Source: Phycisphaerales bacterium
GTDB lineage: Bacteria; Planctomycetota; Phycisphaerae; Phycisphaerales; UBA1924
Length of the DNA stretch: 39,128 bases
Assembly (NCBI GenBank): GCA_026647565.1
Contig: JAPKGU010000013.1
Location: 1 to 39,128, forward strand
Direction of reading: 5' to 3'
Part shown: in pieces, positions 9,255 through 17,726 of the stretch
How the letters are laid out: each line of letters begins with the position of its first letter
How positions within the stretch are numbered: the stretch's first letter is position 1
Translations under genes and position numbers: made by a program
The notes under the pieces: model-generated
What the model saw: the letters and a program-made list of their open reading frames with translations, nothing else
The model's database searches: none
Told to the model about the DNA's origin: nothing

Positions 9255-10325
9255 TCACGACGCCACCCGCCGCTCCAACCGATACACGTACGCCAGGACC
9301 TCCGCGACGGCCTCGTAGTGCTCGGCGCTGATCGCCCGGCCGACCTCGACATTGTGGAAGAGGGCCCGTGCGAGCGGGGGACGCTCAACGATCGGCACCC
9401 CGTTCGCCGCCGCGACCTCGCGGATCCGGAACGCCATGAGGTCCGCGCCCTTGGCCGTGACGATCGGCGCGGCCATGCTCGCGGAGTCGTACCTGAGCGC
9501 GACGGAGAAGTGCGTCGGGTTGGTCACCACCACGTCGGCCTGCGGGACGTCGGTCCTGATCCGCTGCATCGCCATCTCGAAGGCGATGCGCATCCTCCGG
9601 CGCTTGACCTCCGGATCGCCGTCCATGTTGCGGCGTTCGTCCTTGATCTCCTGCTTTGTCATGCGGAGGTCGCGGGTGTGCTGCCATCGCTGGTAGAGAA
9701 GGTCGATGACGCCGAGCACGATGAAGACCGCGATGATCCATGCCGCCACCTCGGCGACGATGCCGAGCATCGTGCGTGCGCCGGCGATCGCGCCGAGATT
9801 CGGCAGCCCGGCCAGGTCGGGGAGCTTCGCCGCGATGATGACCCACGCGATCGAGCCGGCGATCGCCAGCTTGGCGACCCCCATGCCGCCCTTCACGGCG
9901 CTGCGCATGCCGAAGATGCGTTTGAATCCGGAGATGGGATTGAGCTTGTCCAGCTTGGGCGCGAGCGGCTTGGTCGTGAACATCAGCCCGATCTGGCTGG
10001 CGTGGGCGATCGCGGCGATCACGAACATCGCGAGCATGAACGGCGAGGCCATGATCGCGGCTTCCAGCCCGGCCCACCGCAGCGTCCGAGTCAGGTCGGC
10101 CGTGCCGATCGGCATGGCGTCGGTCTCCATCTCGAGCGTCCGACGCATGACGGAGGCCATGGCGCCGACCAGCCACCCTCCGAGCACCAGCGAGAGCGCA
10201 AGTCCCATCGCGACCTCGATCGCGCCGGACAACTCGGTGCTCTTGGCGACCTGGCCTCGATCGCGTGCCTCGCTCAGCCGGCGCGAGGTTGGGGCTTCTG
10301 TTCTCTCGCCAAGCTCTTCGGCCAC
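9255..10325 (-). CDS. flhB: Flagellar export apparatus switch protein FlhB
   Basis: GERTEAPTSRRLSEARDRGQVAKSTEL N-terminus. NPTH autocleavage site in VVVTNPTHFSVALRY. Confidence 0.97.
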   Translation of the reverse strand: MAEELGERTEAPTSRRLSEARDRGQVAKSTELSGAIEVAMGLALSLVLGGWLVGAMASVMRRTLEMETDAMPIGTADLTRTLRWAGLEAAIMASPFMLAMFVIAAIAHASQIGLMFTTKPLAPKLDKLNPISGFKRIFGMRSAVKGGMGVAKLAIAGSIAWVIIAAKLPDLAGLPNLGAIAGARTMLGIVAEVAAWIIAVFIVLGVIDLLYQRWQHTRDLRMTKQEIKDERRNMDGDPEVKRRRMRIAFEMAMQRIRTDVPQADVVVTNPTHFSVALRYDSASMAAPIVTAKGADLMAFRIREVAAANGVPIVERPPLARALFHNVEVGRAISAEHYEAVAEVLAYVYRLERRVAS

Positions 10326-10340
10326 GTCCGAATCTCCACG

Positions 10341-11129
10341 CTACAGCGTCGAAGCCCAGCGAGACACCTCGCCGAGCGTGTCCGTGATGAACTCCACGCT
10401 CACCTCGCCGATCGTCCGCATCGAGAGCGCCAGCACCATGATGCCCACGAGGATCTTGAGCATGAACCCGACCGTCATCGTGTTCATCTGGGGCAGGAAC
10501 TTGCCGAGCAGACCGACCACGACGAGGATGGCGGCGATGACACCCCACACCGGGGCCGCGACCCGGACCGCAAGCTCCAAGCCCCCGGACAGCACTCCGA
10601 CGAGGGTTTCCATGGGGAGCCCTTCGACCCCGAACGAGCCGATGGGCACCCGATCGAACGTGGAGAGGAGCGTGAGGAAGAGCATGTCCACGCCACCGAT
10701 CGCCACGTACGCCGCGAAGCCGACAAAGAAGAGGACCTGTCCCAGCGCGTCGATCTCGGCGTCCGACTCGGGGTTGTAGACTCGCGCGAGGTTTAGACCC
10801 ATCTGGTGCCCGATGAGCACACCGGCCAGGTCGAGCGCGAGGATCGGGACTGCAGCGATGAGGCCCATCGACAGGCCGATCATCGTCTCGGAGAGCAGGA
10901 GCCAGGGGAGCGACACGAGGTCGATCGGCCCCACGGCAACACCCGCCGACGACGCGGCAATGACGACGGGTGTCGCGGCGGCGCCGATCGTCGCCGCGAT
11001 CAAGGCCCGCACGCGGAACGGGAGCGTGACGCTCGAGATCATGGGCGCAAAGATGAACAGCCCGGCGACGCGCGTCACAACCAGCATCCAAGGCACTGCC
11101 ATGTCCAGGAGCGGGCCAAGTCCCTGCAT
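10341..11129 (-). CDS. fliR: Flagellar export apparatus protein FliR
   Basis: Multi-pass protein (VTRVAGLFIFAPMISSVTLPFRVRALIAATIG) between fliQ and flhB. Confidence 0.93.
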   Translation of the reverse strand: MQGLGPLLDMAVPWMLVVTRVAGLFIFAPMISSVTLPFRVRALIAATIGAAATPVVIAASSAGVAVGPIDLVSLPWLLLSETMIGLSMGLIAAVPILALDLAGVLIGHQMGLNLARVYNPESDAEIDALGQVLFFVGFAAYVAIGGVDMLFLTLLSTFDRVPIGSFGVEGLPMETLVGVLSGGLELAVRVAAPVWGVIAAILVVVGLLGKFLPQMNTMTVGFMLKILVGIMVLALSMRTIGEVSVEFITDTLGEVSRWASTL

Positions 11130-11138
11130 CGCTCACTC

Positions 11139-11390
11139 CTAGACCATGGTGAACGCCTGCACGGCGTAGTCGACCAGTCGTTGCGCGATCCAGGGAATGA
11201 GCAACGCCGCAACGATCACCATCACGGCGATCTTCGGCACGAACGTGAGCGTCTGGTCCTGGATGGACGTGACAGACTGAAAGATGCTGATTGCCAGCCC
11301 GACAACCATCCCCACAAGCAGGATCGGCGCCGCGATCTTCAGCATCACGATCAGCATATCCGTCGCCATCTCCAGCGCCCGATCATCCAT
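11139..11390 (-). CDS. fliQ: Flagellar export apparatus protein FliQ
   Basis: 83 aa, two TM segments, VGLAISIFQSVTSIQDQTLTFVPKI. Confidence 0.95.
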   Translation of the reverse strand: MDDRALEMATDMLIVMLKIAAPILLVGMVVGLAISIFQSVTSIQDQTLTFVPKIAVMVIVAALLIPWIAQRLVDYAVQAFTMV

Positions 11391-11401
11391 CGTTCGTCTC
11401 C

Positions 11402-12394
11402 CTACGAGAACATCGCCGCCACGCTCGGTCCCGCGTTCGACGCCCAGGCGTGGACCGCGCCGGCCGCCTCAAGAAACGCCCCTTGCACGCCCTCGCCGTC
11501 GGCGCCGGTCGGCCCCGAGCCGGTGACGAAACTCGTCAGCAGCCCCCCCACGACAAGCTGCCAGCCGTCCACCAGGATGAACAGGAGCAGCTTGAACGGG
11601 AGCGAGATCAGCACTGGCGGGAGCATCATCATGCTCATCGAGATCAGCACGCTCGCGATCACCATGTCGATGACCAGGAACGGCAGGTAGATCCTGAATC
11701 CCATCAGGAACGCCGCCTTCAACTCGCTCAGCACGAACGCAGGGATCAGGGTGATCATGTCCACGTCGGCACGTGTGAGATTCTCCGGCTCGCTCGTGTC
11801 CACGCCCCGGTAGTTGAGCATCATGTACACGCTCGACCAGTTGCCCGTCGCCTCGATCTGGTCGAACATGAAGTCGCGGAGCGGCTGCTTCCCCCGCTCC
11901 CACAGCGCGTCATAGTCGCGGACCTCGCCCGACCGATACGGCTCCACCGCCTCGTTCCAGACACGACCCATCGTCGGCGCCATCACCACCATCGTCATGA
12001 ACAGCGCAAGTCCGGTCACCACCTGCGGCGGCGGGAGCGACTGTGTTCCAAGCGCCTGCTTCAGCAGGCCCAGGACGATCAGGATCCGCAGGAAGCACGT
12101 GCAGAGCAGCAGAATCGAAGGAACCAGGGAGATGACAGTCAGGACCAGCATCACGTTCAACGCCGCCGAAAGCCCCGCCCCCTGCGCTTCACCCGACCGG
12201 CCCGACATCGCGTCCGCGGCGTCGTCGAGCACGCGCAGCGGATTCAGAGCGTCTCCCATCGTGCCCGTCTGACCCGGAGATACGCTCGGCAACAAGCCGC
12301 CCGACGCCCCGGCGGATTCCACGGGCGGGCCGTACTGCCCCCACGCCGCGTGCGCGAGAAGGACGTGGAGCAGGATGGCGAGCCAGGTTCTCAC
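11402..12394 (-). CDS. fliP: Flagellar export apparatus protein FliP
   Basis: FLRILIVLGLLKQALGTQSLPPPQVVTGLALFMTMVVMAPT, LIPAFVLSELKAAFLMGFRIYLPFLVIDMVIASVLISMSMMMLPP. Confidence 0.97.
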   Translation of the reverse strand: MRTWLAILLHVLLAHAAWGQYGPPVESAGASGGLLPSVSPGQTGTMGDALNPLRVLDDAADAMSGRSGEAQGAGLSAALNVMLVLTVISLVPSILLLCTCFLRILIVLGLLKQALGTQSLPPPQVVTGLALFMTMVVMAPTMGRVWNEAVEPYRSGEVRDYDALWERGKQPLRDFMFDQIEATGNWSSVYMMLNYRGVDTSEPENLTRADVDMITLIPAFVLSELKAAFLMGFRIYLPFLVIDMVIASVLISMSMMMLPPVLISLPFKLLLFILVDGWQLVVGGLLTSFVTGSGPTGADGEGVQGAFLEAAGAVHAWASNAGPSVAAMFS

Positions 12395-13353
12395 CGGTCT
12401 GGCCTCCCCCCGGTGCGCATGGACTCAAGACGCGAACGCAGCGCAGCAGCACCATCGGCCGAGACACCGACCGGGGTGGTCGCCGCCTGGGGCCGGCGTG
12501 CGGCGTGCGACGCGGCAGCGGGTTGCGGCACGCCGGGCGCGGGCTTCGGCGTCGGCCGTGCCTTGGCACCCGTGCGTTCGAACCAGTCGGCCTTCACGAC
12601 CGGGGGCACAACCGTGACCGCCCGCTCCGGCGGCTCGTGGTTCAACCTCTCGACGATCGCCTTGAACCGCTCGGAGACGCTCTCCCCCTCGGCATCCTGC
12701 GCCTTCACGAGAATGGAAGCGACCTCCTCGGGATCGGTGATCTCGGCAAGCGTCGAGAGGCGTGCGGCGCCGCGTGCCCAGGTCTGTGACAACAGCAGGA
12801 CGCGCCGATCCAGACGCATCAGAATCAGCGTCTGTCCCCGAGCGATCGGGTACCGACCGAGCACGCTCAGAAGCCCCGCGGGCGAACGGCCACCAACACC
12901 CGCTGCGGCCGCGAGGCCACCCCTGGCGCGGGCCGTGCGGCGCACCACCCACGCAAGGGAGAGGATCGCGCCGACCACGCCCACGAGCGCGGCAAGCGTC
13001 CGAAGTTCGCCCCGAAGCCCGTCGGCGCTCGCATCGGCCTCGCGCCGTATCGGTTCGGACTCGCGAGGCCGTCCGAGCGGGCGCGACTCGGAGGACGCCC
13101 CCGCCGACTTCTCGTCGGAAGGAGCGGCGACAGCCGGACGCGTTGATTCTGCCGCCGACGAGGTTGGGCCCCCACCCGGCAGGATCTCGGCGTCGCTCGC
13201 TTCGGATCGGATCGCTCCGGCCCGCGGTTCCGGCGCCTCCAAGACACGATCGGCGACCGCCTCCGAGGGATCAGGCCCTGCGCCGAGGAGCACGCCGGCG
13301 CTCCCAACGAGCGCGATGACGAGAGTTTGTTTGTACAACTTCTGTGCGCCCAT
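12391..13353 (-). CDS. fliO: FliO-like flagellar biosynthetic protein with long periplasmic N-terminal region
   Basis: Signal-like N-terminus, single TM (ALVGVVGAILSLAWVVRR), ARLSTLAEITDPEEV, position between fliN and fliP. Confidence 0.75.
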   Translation of the reverse strand: MGAQKLYKQTLVIALVGSAGVLLGAGPDPSEAVADRVLEAPEPRAGAIRSEASDAEILPGGGPTSSAAESTRPAVAAPSDEKSAGASSESRPLGRPRESEPIRREADASADGLRGELRTLAALVGVVGAILSLAWVVRRTARARGGLAAAAGVGGRSPAGLLSVLGRYPIARGQTLILMRLDRRVLLLSQTWARGAARLSTLAEITDPEEVASILVKAQDAEGESVSERFKAIVERLNHEPPERAVTVVPPVVKADWFERTGAKARPTPKPAPGVPQPAAASHAARRPQAATTPVGVSADGAAALRSRLESMRTGGRPDR

Positions 13354-13410
13354 GGTGCCGTCCTGGCCGGGTCCCGGCGCGCTCCGCACGCCGCTCGAAG
13401 TTCAACCACC

Positions 13411-13800
13411 TCACGCGGGTCTCTTGACCCGCTCCTCCCCTTCCACAATCTCGCTGATCCGGACGCAGAAGTTGTCGTTCAGCACGAGGATCTCGCCCCT
13501 GGCGACGTGACGCTCGTTGACGTAGACGTCCACGGGATCTCCCGCGAGCTTCTCCAGTTCAACCACGGCGCCCTCGCCGAGTCGAAGCACGTCCTCCACG
13601 AGCATCCGGGTGCGTCCGAGCTCGATCTTGACGTTGAGCGTGACGTCCGAGAGCAGGTCCATGCCCCGGCCGGAGGGACCAAGTCCCTTGCCGTCGAGGG
13701 CTGGCATCTCGAACTTTGCGGGCTCGCCGGCGCCGGTCGGCTTCTTGGCCCCGGCATCGGTGGGCACCTGAGCAGTGTCTTTCGTGGTGTCGTCTGACAT
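13411..13800 (-). CDS. fliN: Flagellar motor switch protein FliN
   Basis: SpoA domain: LLSDVTLNVKIELGRTRMLVEDVLRLGEGAVVELEKLAGDPVDVYVNERHVARGEILVLNDNFCVRISEIV. Confidence 0.95.
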   Translation of the reverse strand: MSDDTTKDTAQVPTDAGAKKPTGAGEPAKFEMPALDGKGLGPSGRGMDLLSDVTLNVKIELGRTRMLVEDVLRLGEGAVVELEKLAGDPVDVYVNERHVARGEILVLNDNFCVRISEIVEGEERVKRPA

Positions 13801-13849
13801 GTGGCTCCGCCCGTACAGACATGCGCGCCGACCTCGGCGCGTCCGGCGT

Positions 13850-13862
13850 CTGCTATCGGACG
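13850..13862 (-). promoter_or_regulatory. Recurrent CGTCCGATAGCAG element upstream of fliN-fliOPQR-flhBA
   Basis: 13-bp identity to the element at 32507-32519. Located in the fliL-fliN intergenic region, ~50 nt before the fliN ATG. Confidence 0.45.
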
Positions 13863-13962
13863 AAGGGGCCTTGCCGCGCCAGAATCGCCGGACGAACGCG
13901 CAATGATCGCGCGTCCCGAGCCGGACCTGCGCCTCTTGGATGGGAGGGGTGCGACGGAGCCG

Positions 13963-14499
13963 TCAGTCGACCTGCATCCCCTTGCACCGGGGAATCATGA
14001 CTCGCTCGACGTAGGGATGCCCCTCGGCGTCGGTGCCGATCACCTGTTGGATGTAGGCCGTGATCTGGCGGTTGATCGTCTCGAGACCGGGCTCCTTGAG
14101 CTGGGCGTGGCTGGCCCGTCGGAAGAGCATCGAGACCCCTTCCTTCATCTCCGCCTCGCGCGAGGCGAGCACAAAGGCGACGTGGTCCTCGTGCTTCGAC
14201 ATGACCTTCAGCACGATCTGGACATCCCACAGCCACACGCGTCCGGTCTGCATGTTCTGGAATCGATCCTCGACCAGCGGCACCTCGACGAGCGCCTGCT
14301 GCGCCGCGTCGTCGGCGCCGGCAAGGTGCGACGCCTCCGCCTGCTTCGGCGCGGACATCATCTTCACGACCCCGAAGACAGCCACGCCCTCGACAGCCAT
14401 GAGCGCCCCCACCACGATCGGCAGCGGAAGCCCCTTCTTCTTGGCTGGCGCCTGCTCCGCGCCCGACTCCGCGGCTCCCTTGGCTTCCTGGTTCGACAT
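13963..14499 (-). CDS. fliL: Flagellar basal-body-associated protein FliL-like
   Basis: N-terminal single TM after a KKKG stretch, then FliL-like periplasmic domain (VWLWDVQIVLKVMSKHE...VERVMIPRCKGMQVD); located upstream of fliN. Confidence 0.7.
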   Translation of the reverse strand: MSNQEAKGAAESGAEQAPAKKKGLPLPIVVGALMAVEGVAVFGVVKMMSAPKQAEASHLAGADDAAQQALVEVPLVEDRFQNMQTGRVWLWDVQIVLKVMSKHEDHVAFVLASREAEMKEGVSMLFRRASHAQLKEPGLETINRQITAYIQQVIGTDAEGHPYVERVMIPRCKGMQVD

Positions 14500-14528
14500 C
14501 GAGGGAACTCCCGAGCTTGACCGACCGG

Positions 14529-14837
14529 TTACGCGGCCTTGCGCTCCGAAACCGTGTCGGCACCGATCCGACCAACGACTGCGGCCCTCGATCGCTCATC
14601 ACGCGGCGCCGTCGCCAGTGCGATGATCGAGCCGAACGCCAGAACCGACATCGCCCCGCCCAGCATCTGGCCGACCGACCAAGACGGGGTCAGACCGATC
14701 GCCATGGCGACCATGCACACGCCTGCGAGCACAACCGCGAATCGCGAACGACCACGTAGCGCGTGCAAAGCCGGAAATCGGGCGCGAGCGACCATGGAGC
14801 GACTCCAAGCCCCGAACTCGCGGGGCCTTGGGGTCAT
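14529..14837 (-). CDS. Small putative two-TM protein upstream of fliL
   Basis: 102 aa; FAVVLAGVCMVAMAIGLTP and GGAMSVLAFGSIIALATA hydrophobic segments; same strand as fliL and 29 nt upstream of it. Confidence 0.5.
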   Translation of the reverse strand: MTPRPREFGAWSRSMVARARFPALHALRGRSRFAVVLAGVCMVAMAIGLTPSWSVGQMLGGAMSVLAFGSIIALATAPRDERSRAAVVGRIGADTVSERKAA

Positions 14838-14932
14838 CGGCGGTTCATGTTCGCGCCTTGACGGGGAGGTCCCGGAGACGCGCGGGGTCGCACGAATGCG
14901 CCGATCCGGAGACCGGACGCCATCGGAAGCTG

Positions 14933-14945
14933 ATGTTATCGGACG
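14933..14945 (-). promoter_or_regulatory. Recurrent CGTCCGATAACAT element upstream of small TM ORF-fliL
   Basis: Minus strand GGGTGATCGTCCGATAACAT. It differs at one base from GGGTGAACGTCCGATA at the 32.5-kb site. Confidence 0.45.
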
Positions 14946-14957
14946 ATCACCCGACGC

Positions 14958-16727
14958 TCATCGCCCGATGAGCAGGAGCTGCTGGATCAGGTCGTCGGCC
15001 GTGCGCACCACGCGCGAAGACGCCGAGTACCCGGTCGAGGCGGTGATCATGTTGATGAACTCCTGACCCAGGTCCACGTTCGAAAGCTCGAGCGCCCCGC
15101 TGACGATCGATCCCGCGCCCATCTCGCCGGGTGCCGCCTCGACGGCCGGCCCGCTGTTGGCGCCGACTGTGAAGAGATTGCTGCCGAGGTCGACCAGCCC
15201 CTCGGCGTTCCGGAACATCGCGAGCGCCACCTGGCCGAGCGTGCGCGTCAGCCCGTTGGTGAAGAGGCCGGTGACGATACCGTCTGACCCGATGCCAAAG
15301 TCCGCGAGCGTGCCGATCGGCGAGCCGTCGCGATAGACGGCGGCGATGGCCGACCCGTCATCGGCGAGCGCCGTGACCTCGCCCGCATCGTCCTGCAGGT
15401 CGATGTCGAAGGCAAGAACGGGATCAGCGCCCGTGCCTGACCTGTCGATCACAACTCCGATGGGCGCAGTCGTGAGCAATCGCCCGTTGGTGTCGAATGA
15501 GACAGTGCCAGTGGCGATTCGAGTGTCCGGACCCGAGGCCCCAGCGCTGGTGTCGCGCGAGTCGACGTAGTAGCGCCACGTGGTGCCCAAGTCTCCCTTG
15601 GACTCGAGGACCATCGCCATCTCGACCTGGACCGGCTGCCCGAGCGAGTCGTACACGATGAACGACGTGCGCACCGACTCACCGTCCGCCTCGGCGATCG
15701 ACGTGGGCACGAACGGCGTGCCGGCGAGCGAGGCGTCGGCGTTGAGAAGGCGCAGGTCCGAGCCGTCCAGTGCGATCGCGTTCGCCGTGCCGGTGTTGCC
15801 GACGACCGTCAGGATCCCCGTCGCCGGATCCAGCGCGACGCCGGGCGTGTTGCCGTCGGGATTCGGGCTTCCGGTGTCGTGAAGCCCGAGCGCACGCGTG
15901 ATGAAGTCCATGAGGTCCTGCACCGTCGTTGACGACGAGATCGCCAGCGCGCTGGTGGGGAGCGTGGTCCCGCCACGCTGAGCACCCGCGATCTCGATGG
16001 ACTGGCCGGCCACAAAGAGTGGCGTGCCGCTGCCGGGAGCCGCGGGCGTCTCGATCTCCGTGAGCAGGCTCGTGGTCTCGAGCACGTTGGATCCTGAGGG
16101 CGGAACGGTGGCCCCTGCGATCAGTGAGAACCCAGCCGTCGCCGAGCCACCGAGCGTGATCTCGCTCCCCCGTGTTCCGGCGACGCCACCGGCGTTCAGG
16201 TTCCCGCTGAATCGGGTCACGGTGGACGCCTCGGCGATCGTGAGCTCGCCGATGGGGATCGAGATGCCCGTGAGCGTGCCGCGCTGGATCTGATACGACT
16301 CGTCCACGCCGTATCCGAGCAGGCGCTGCCCCGTGATCGTGGCGAGGTCTCCGGCGCTGTTCTGCCGGAAGCCGCCGGCTCGCGTGTACAAGGTCTGCCC
16401 TCCCGACTCGACGGTGAAGAACCCGTTGCCGTCGATCGCAAGGTCTCGTCCGTCGCCGGTGGGGCTGATGGCCCCGCCGACCATGGAGCGCTGCGTGCCC
16501 GCGATCTTCACGCCGAAGCCGATCTGCGAGGGGTTTGTCCCTCCCGACGTGTCGCCGGGGGCCGTGCCGATGCTCAGCGTGCGCCCGAACATGTTGGAGA
16601 AGACGGCGCGGCTTGACTTGAAGGCGTTCGTGTTCGCATTGGCGATGTTGTTGCCGACAACCTCGATGGTGCGGGAGTTCGCCGCCATGCCGGAGAGCCC
16701 GCTGTAGAAAGCCGTGGTCGATGACAT
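14958..16727 (-). CDS. flgE: Flagellar hook protein FlgE
   Basis: MSSTTAFYSGLSGMAANSRTIEVVGNNIANANTNAFKSSRAVFSNMF N-terminus. C-terminal SGALELSNVDLGQEFINMITASTGYSASSRVVRTADDLIQQLLLIGR. Confidence 0.97.
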   Translation of the reverse strand: MSSTTAFYSGLSGMAANSRTIEVVGNNIANANTNAFKSSRAVFSNMFGRTLSIGTAPGDTSGGTNPSQIGFGVKIAGTQRSMVGGAISPTGDGRDLAIDGNGFFTVESGGQTLYTRAGGFRQNSAGDLATITGQRLLGYGVDESYQIQRGTLTGISIPIGELTIAEASTVTRFSGNLNAGGVAGTRGSEITLGGSATAGFSLIAGATVPPSGSNVLETTSLLTEIETPAAPGSGTPLFVAGQSIEIAGAQRGGTTLPTSALAISSSTTVQDLMDFITRALGLHDTGSPNPDGNTPGVALDPATGILTVVGNTGTANAIALDGSDLRLLNADASLAGTPFVPTSIAEADGESVRTSFIVYDSLGQPVQVEMAMVLESKGDLGTTWRYYVDSRDTSAGASGPDTRIATGTVSFDTNGRLLTTAPIGVVIDRSGTGADPVLAFDIDLQDDAGEVTALADDGSAIAAVYRDGSPIGTLADFGIGSDGIVTGLFTNGLTRTLGQVALAMFRNAEGLVDLGSNLFTVGANSGPAVEAAPGEMGAGSIVSGALELSNVDLGQEFINMITASTGYSASSRVVRTADDLIQQLLLIGR

Positions 16728-16776
16728 GCTCGTTCCTCTCCCGGGACTCAGCCCGGACTCAACCTCATGACCGGGG

Positions 16777-17259
16777 TCAGGCCGCGTCCTCTCGATCGAT
16801 CAACGCCGACGCCAGCGACGGCGTCGGCACACCGGCCCGCGGCGGGCCGAGTGCACCCTCGGGTGCGGGCGGCGCCGAGGCGACAGCGTCGATGCCGTCG
16901 ACGCTCTGTCCAGCGCCGGGCTGGAACTCGGATCGGACCTGCCTGGTCAGAACATCGACGACAAGGAATCTCCCGTCGATCTCGACCAGGGCGTGGCTCG
17001 CGCCGCTGGCGTGCAACCGATCGATGACCTGTCCGAGGCGCGCCAGCTGAGATTCGTTCAACTGGACGGACGCCCCGCTCGCGACCGAGACAGGCAGCCC
17101 GCTGTCGAACGCCCCGGCGCTGGCACGCTCGAGCATGGCGCGAAAGTCCATCGCTCCCGTGGAAGAGGCGCCGGATCCGCCGCCGGGCGCCCGTTCGGAT
17201 GCGGCGCGTCCCGGCGCACCAATCCCACCCAGTGCACGAAGAAGTTCATCGCCTCCCAC
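16777..17259 (-). CDS. Flagellar operon protein, TIGR02530-like (encoded between flgD and flgE)
   Basis: LNESQLARLGQVIDRLHASGASHALVEIDGRFLVVDVLTRQV matches my recollection of this family, and the position between flgD and flgE is typical. Confidence 0.7.
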   Translation of the reverse strand: MGGDELLRALGGIGAPGRAASERAPGGGSGASSTGAMDFRAMLERASAGAFDSGLPVSVASGASVQLNESQLARLGQVIDRLHASGASHALVEIDGRFLVVDVLTRQVRSEFQPGAGQSVDGIDAVASAPPAPEGALGPPRAGVPTPSLASALIDREDAA

Positions 17260-17262
17260 GGC

Positions 17263-17688
17263 TCACCCCTCCTCGATTGTGTCGGCCAGAACGCGGTCAA
17301 GACCCGACATCGGCACGCGCTTCCCGCCGAGCAGATTGAGGATGGTGCCGTCCGAGCCCCTTGAGACCGACGCGACCACGTCCTCGACGCGTTGCCCCGT
17401 CTCGGTCAACCCGCTGACGCGTTTCCCGATCAGCCCCGCTGCACCCGCAAACTCGTTCTGCAGGACCACGGACTCCAGGCGATCGCTCAGCTCAAGGTCA
17501 GACTGGATCGAGCGGATGCTCGACAACTGCTCCAGGAGCGCCCCGGTGTCGTTCGGCTCGAGCGGGTCCTGGTTCCGCAGTTCCGTCAGGATGATCCGCG
17601 TGAACTCCTCGCTGCTCAGCGAGCTGAACGCATCGCCCGCAGCGGTCCTCGTCCCGTCTCCCGCTCCGAGCACGCCGCTCACTGACAT
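17263..17688 (-). CDS. flgD: Flagellar hook capping protein FlgD
   Basis: LSSEEFTRIILTELRNQDPLEPNDTGALLEQLSSIRSIQSDLEL. Start at MSVSGVLGAG. Confidence 0.93.
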   Translation of the reverse strand: MSVSGVLGAGDGTRTAAGDAFSSLSSEEFTRIILTELRNQDPLEPNDTGALLEQLSSIRSIQSDLELSDRLESVVLQNEFAGAAGLIGKRVSGLTETGQRVEDVVASVSRGSDGTILNLLGGKRVPMSGLDRVLADTIEEG

Positions 17689-17726
17689 CGTCGCACCTCC
17701 ATCACGCGTCCGCTCGGCACACCCGC

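Noticed and set aside
9385-11136. 583-aa minus-strand ORF overlapping flhB and fliR in another frame
   Set aside because: Out-of-frame reading of flhB/fliR; RRDRRR-type low-complexity product.
11291-13510. 739-aa plus-strand ORF opposite fliP/fliO
   Set aside because: Antisense of fliP/fliO/fliN; Arg/His-rich, no motifs.
13870-13890. TGGCGCGGCAAGGCC (sigma-54-like) upstream of fliN
   Set aside because: GC dinucleotide is one base too close to GG (N9 instead of N10), and TT of the -12 half is missing.
13897-13913. CGCGC-AATGATC-GCGCG inverted repeat after fliL
   Set aside because: Only a 5-bp stem; too weak to call a terminator.
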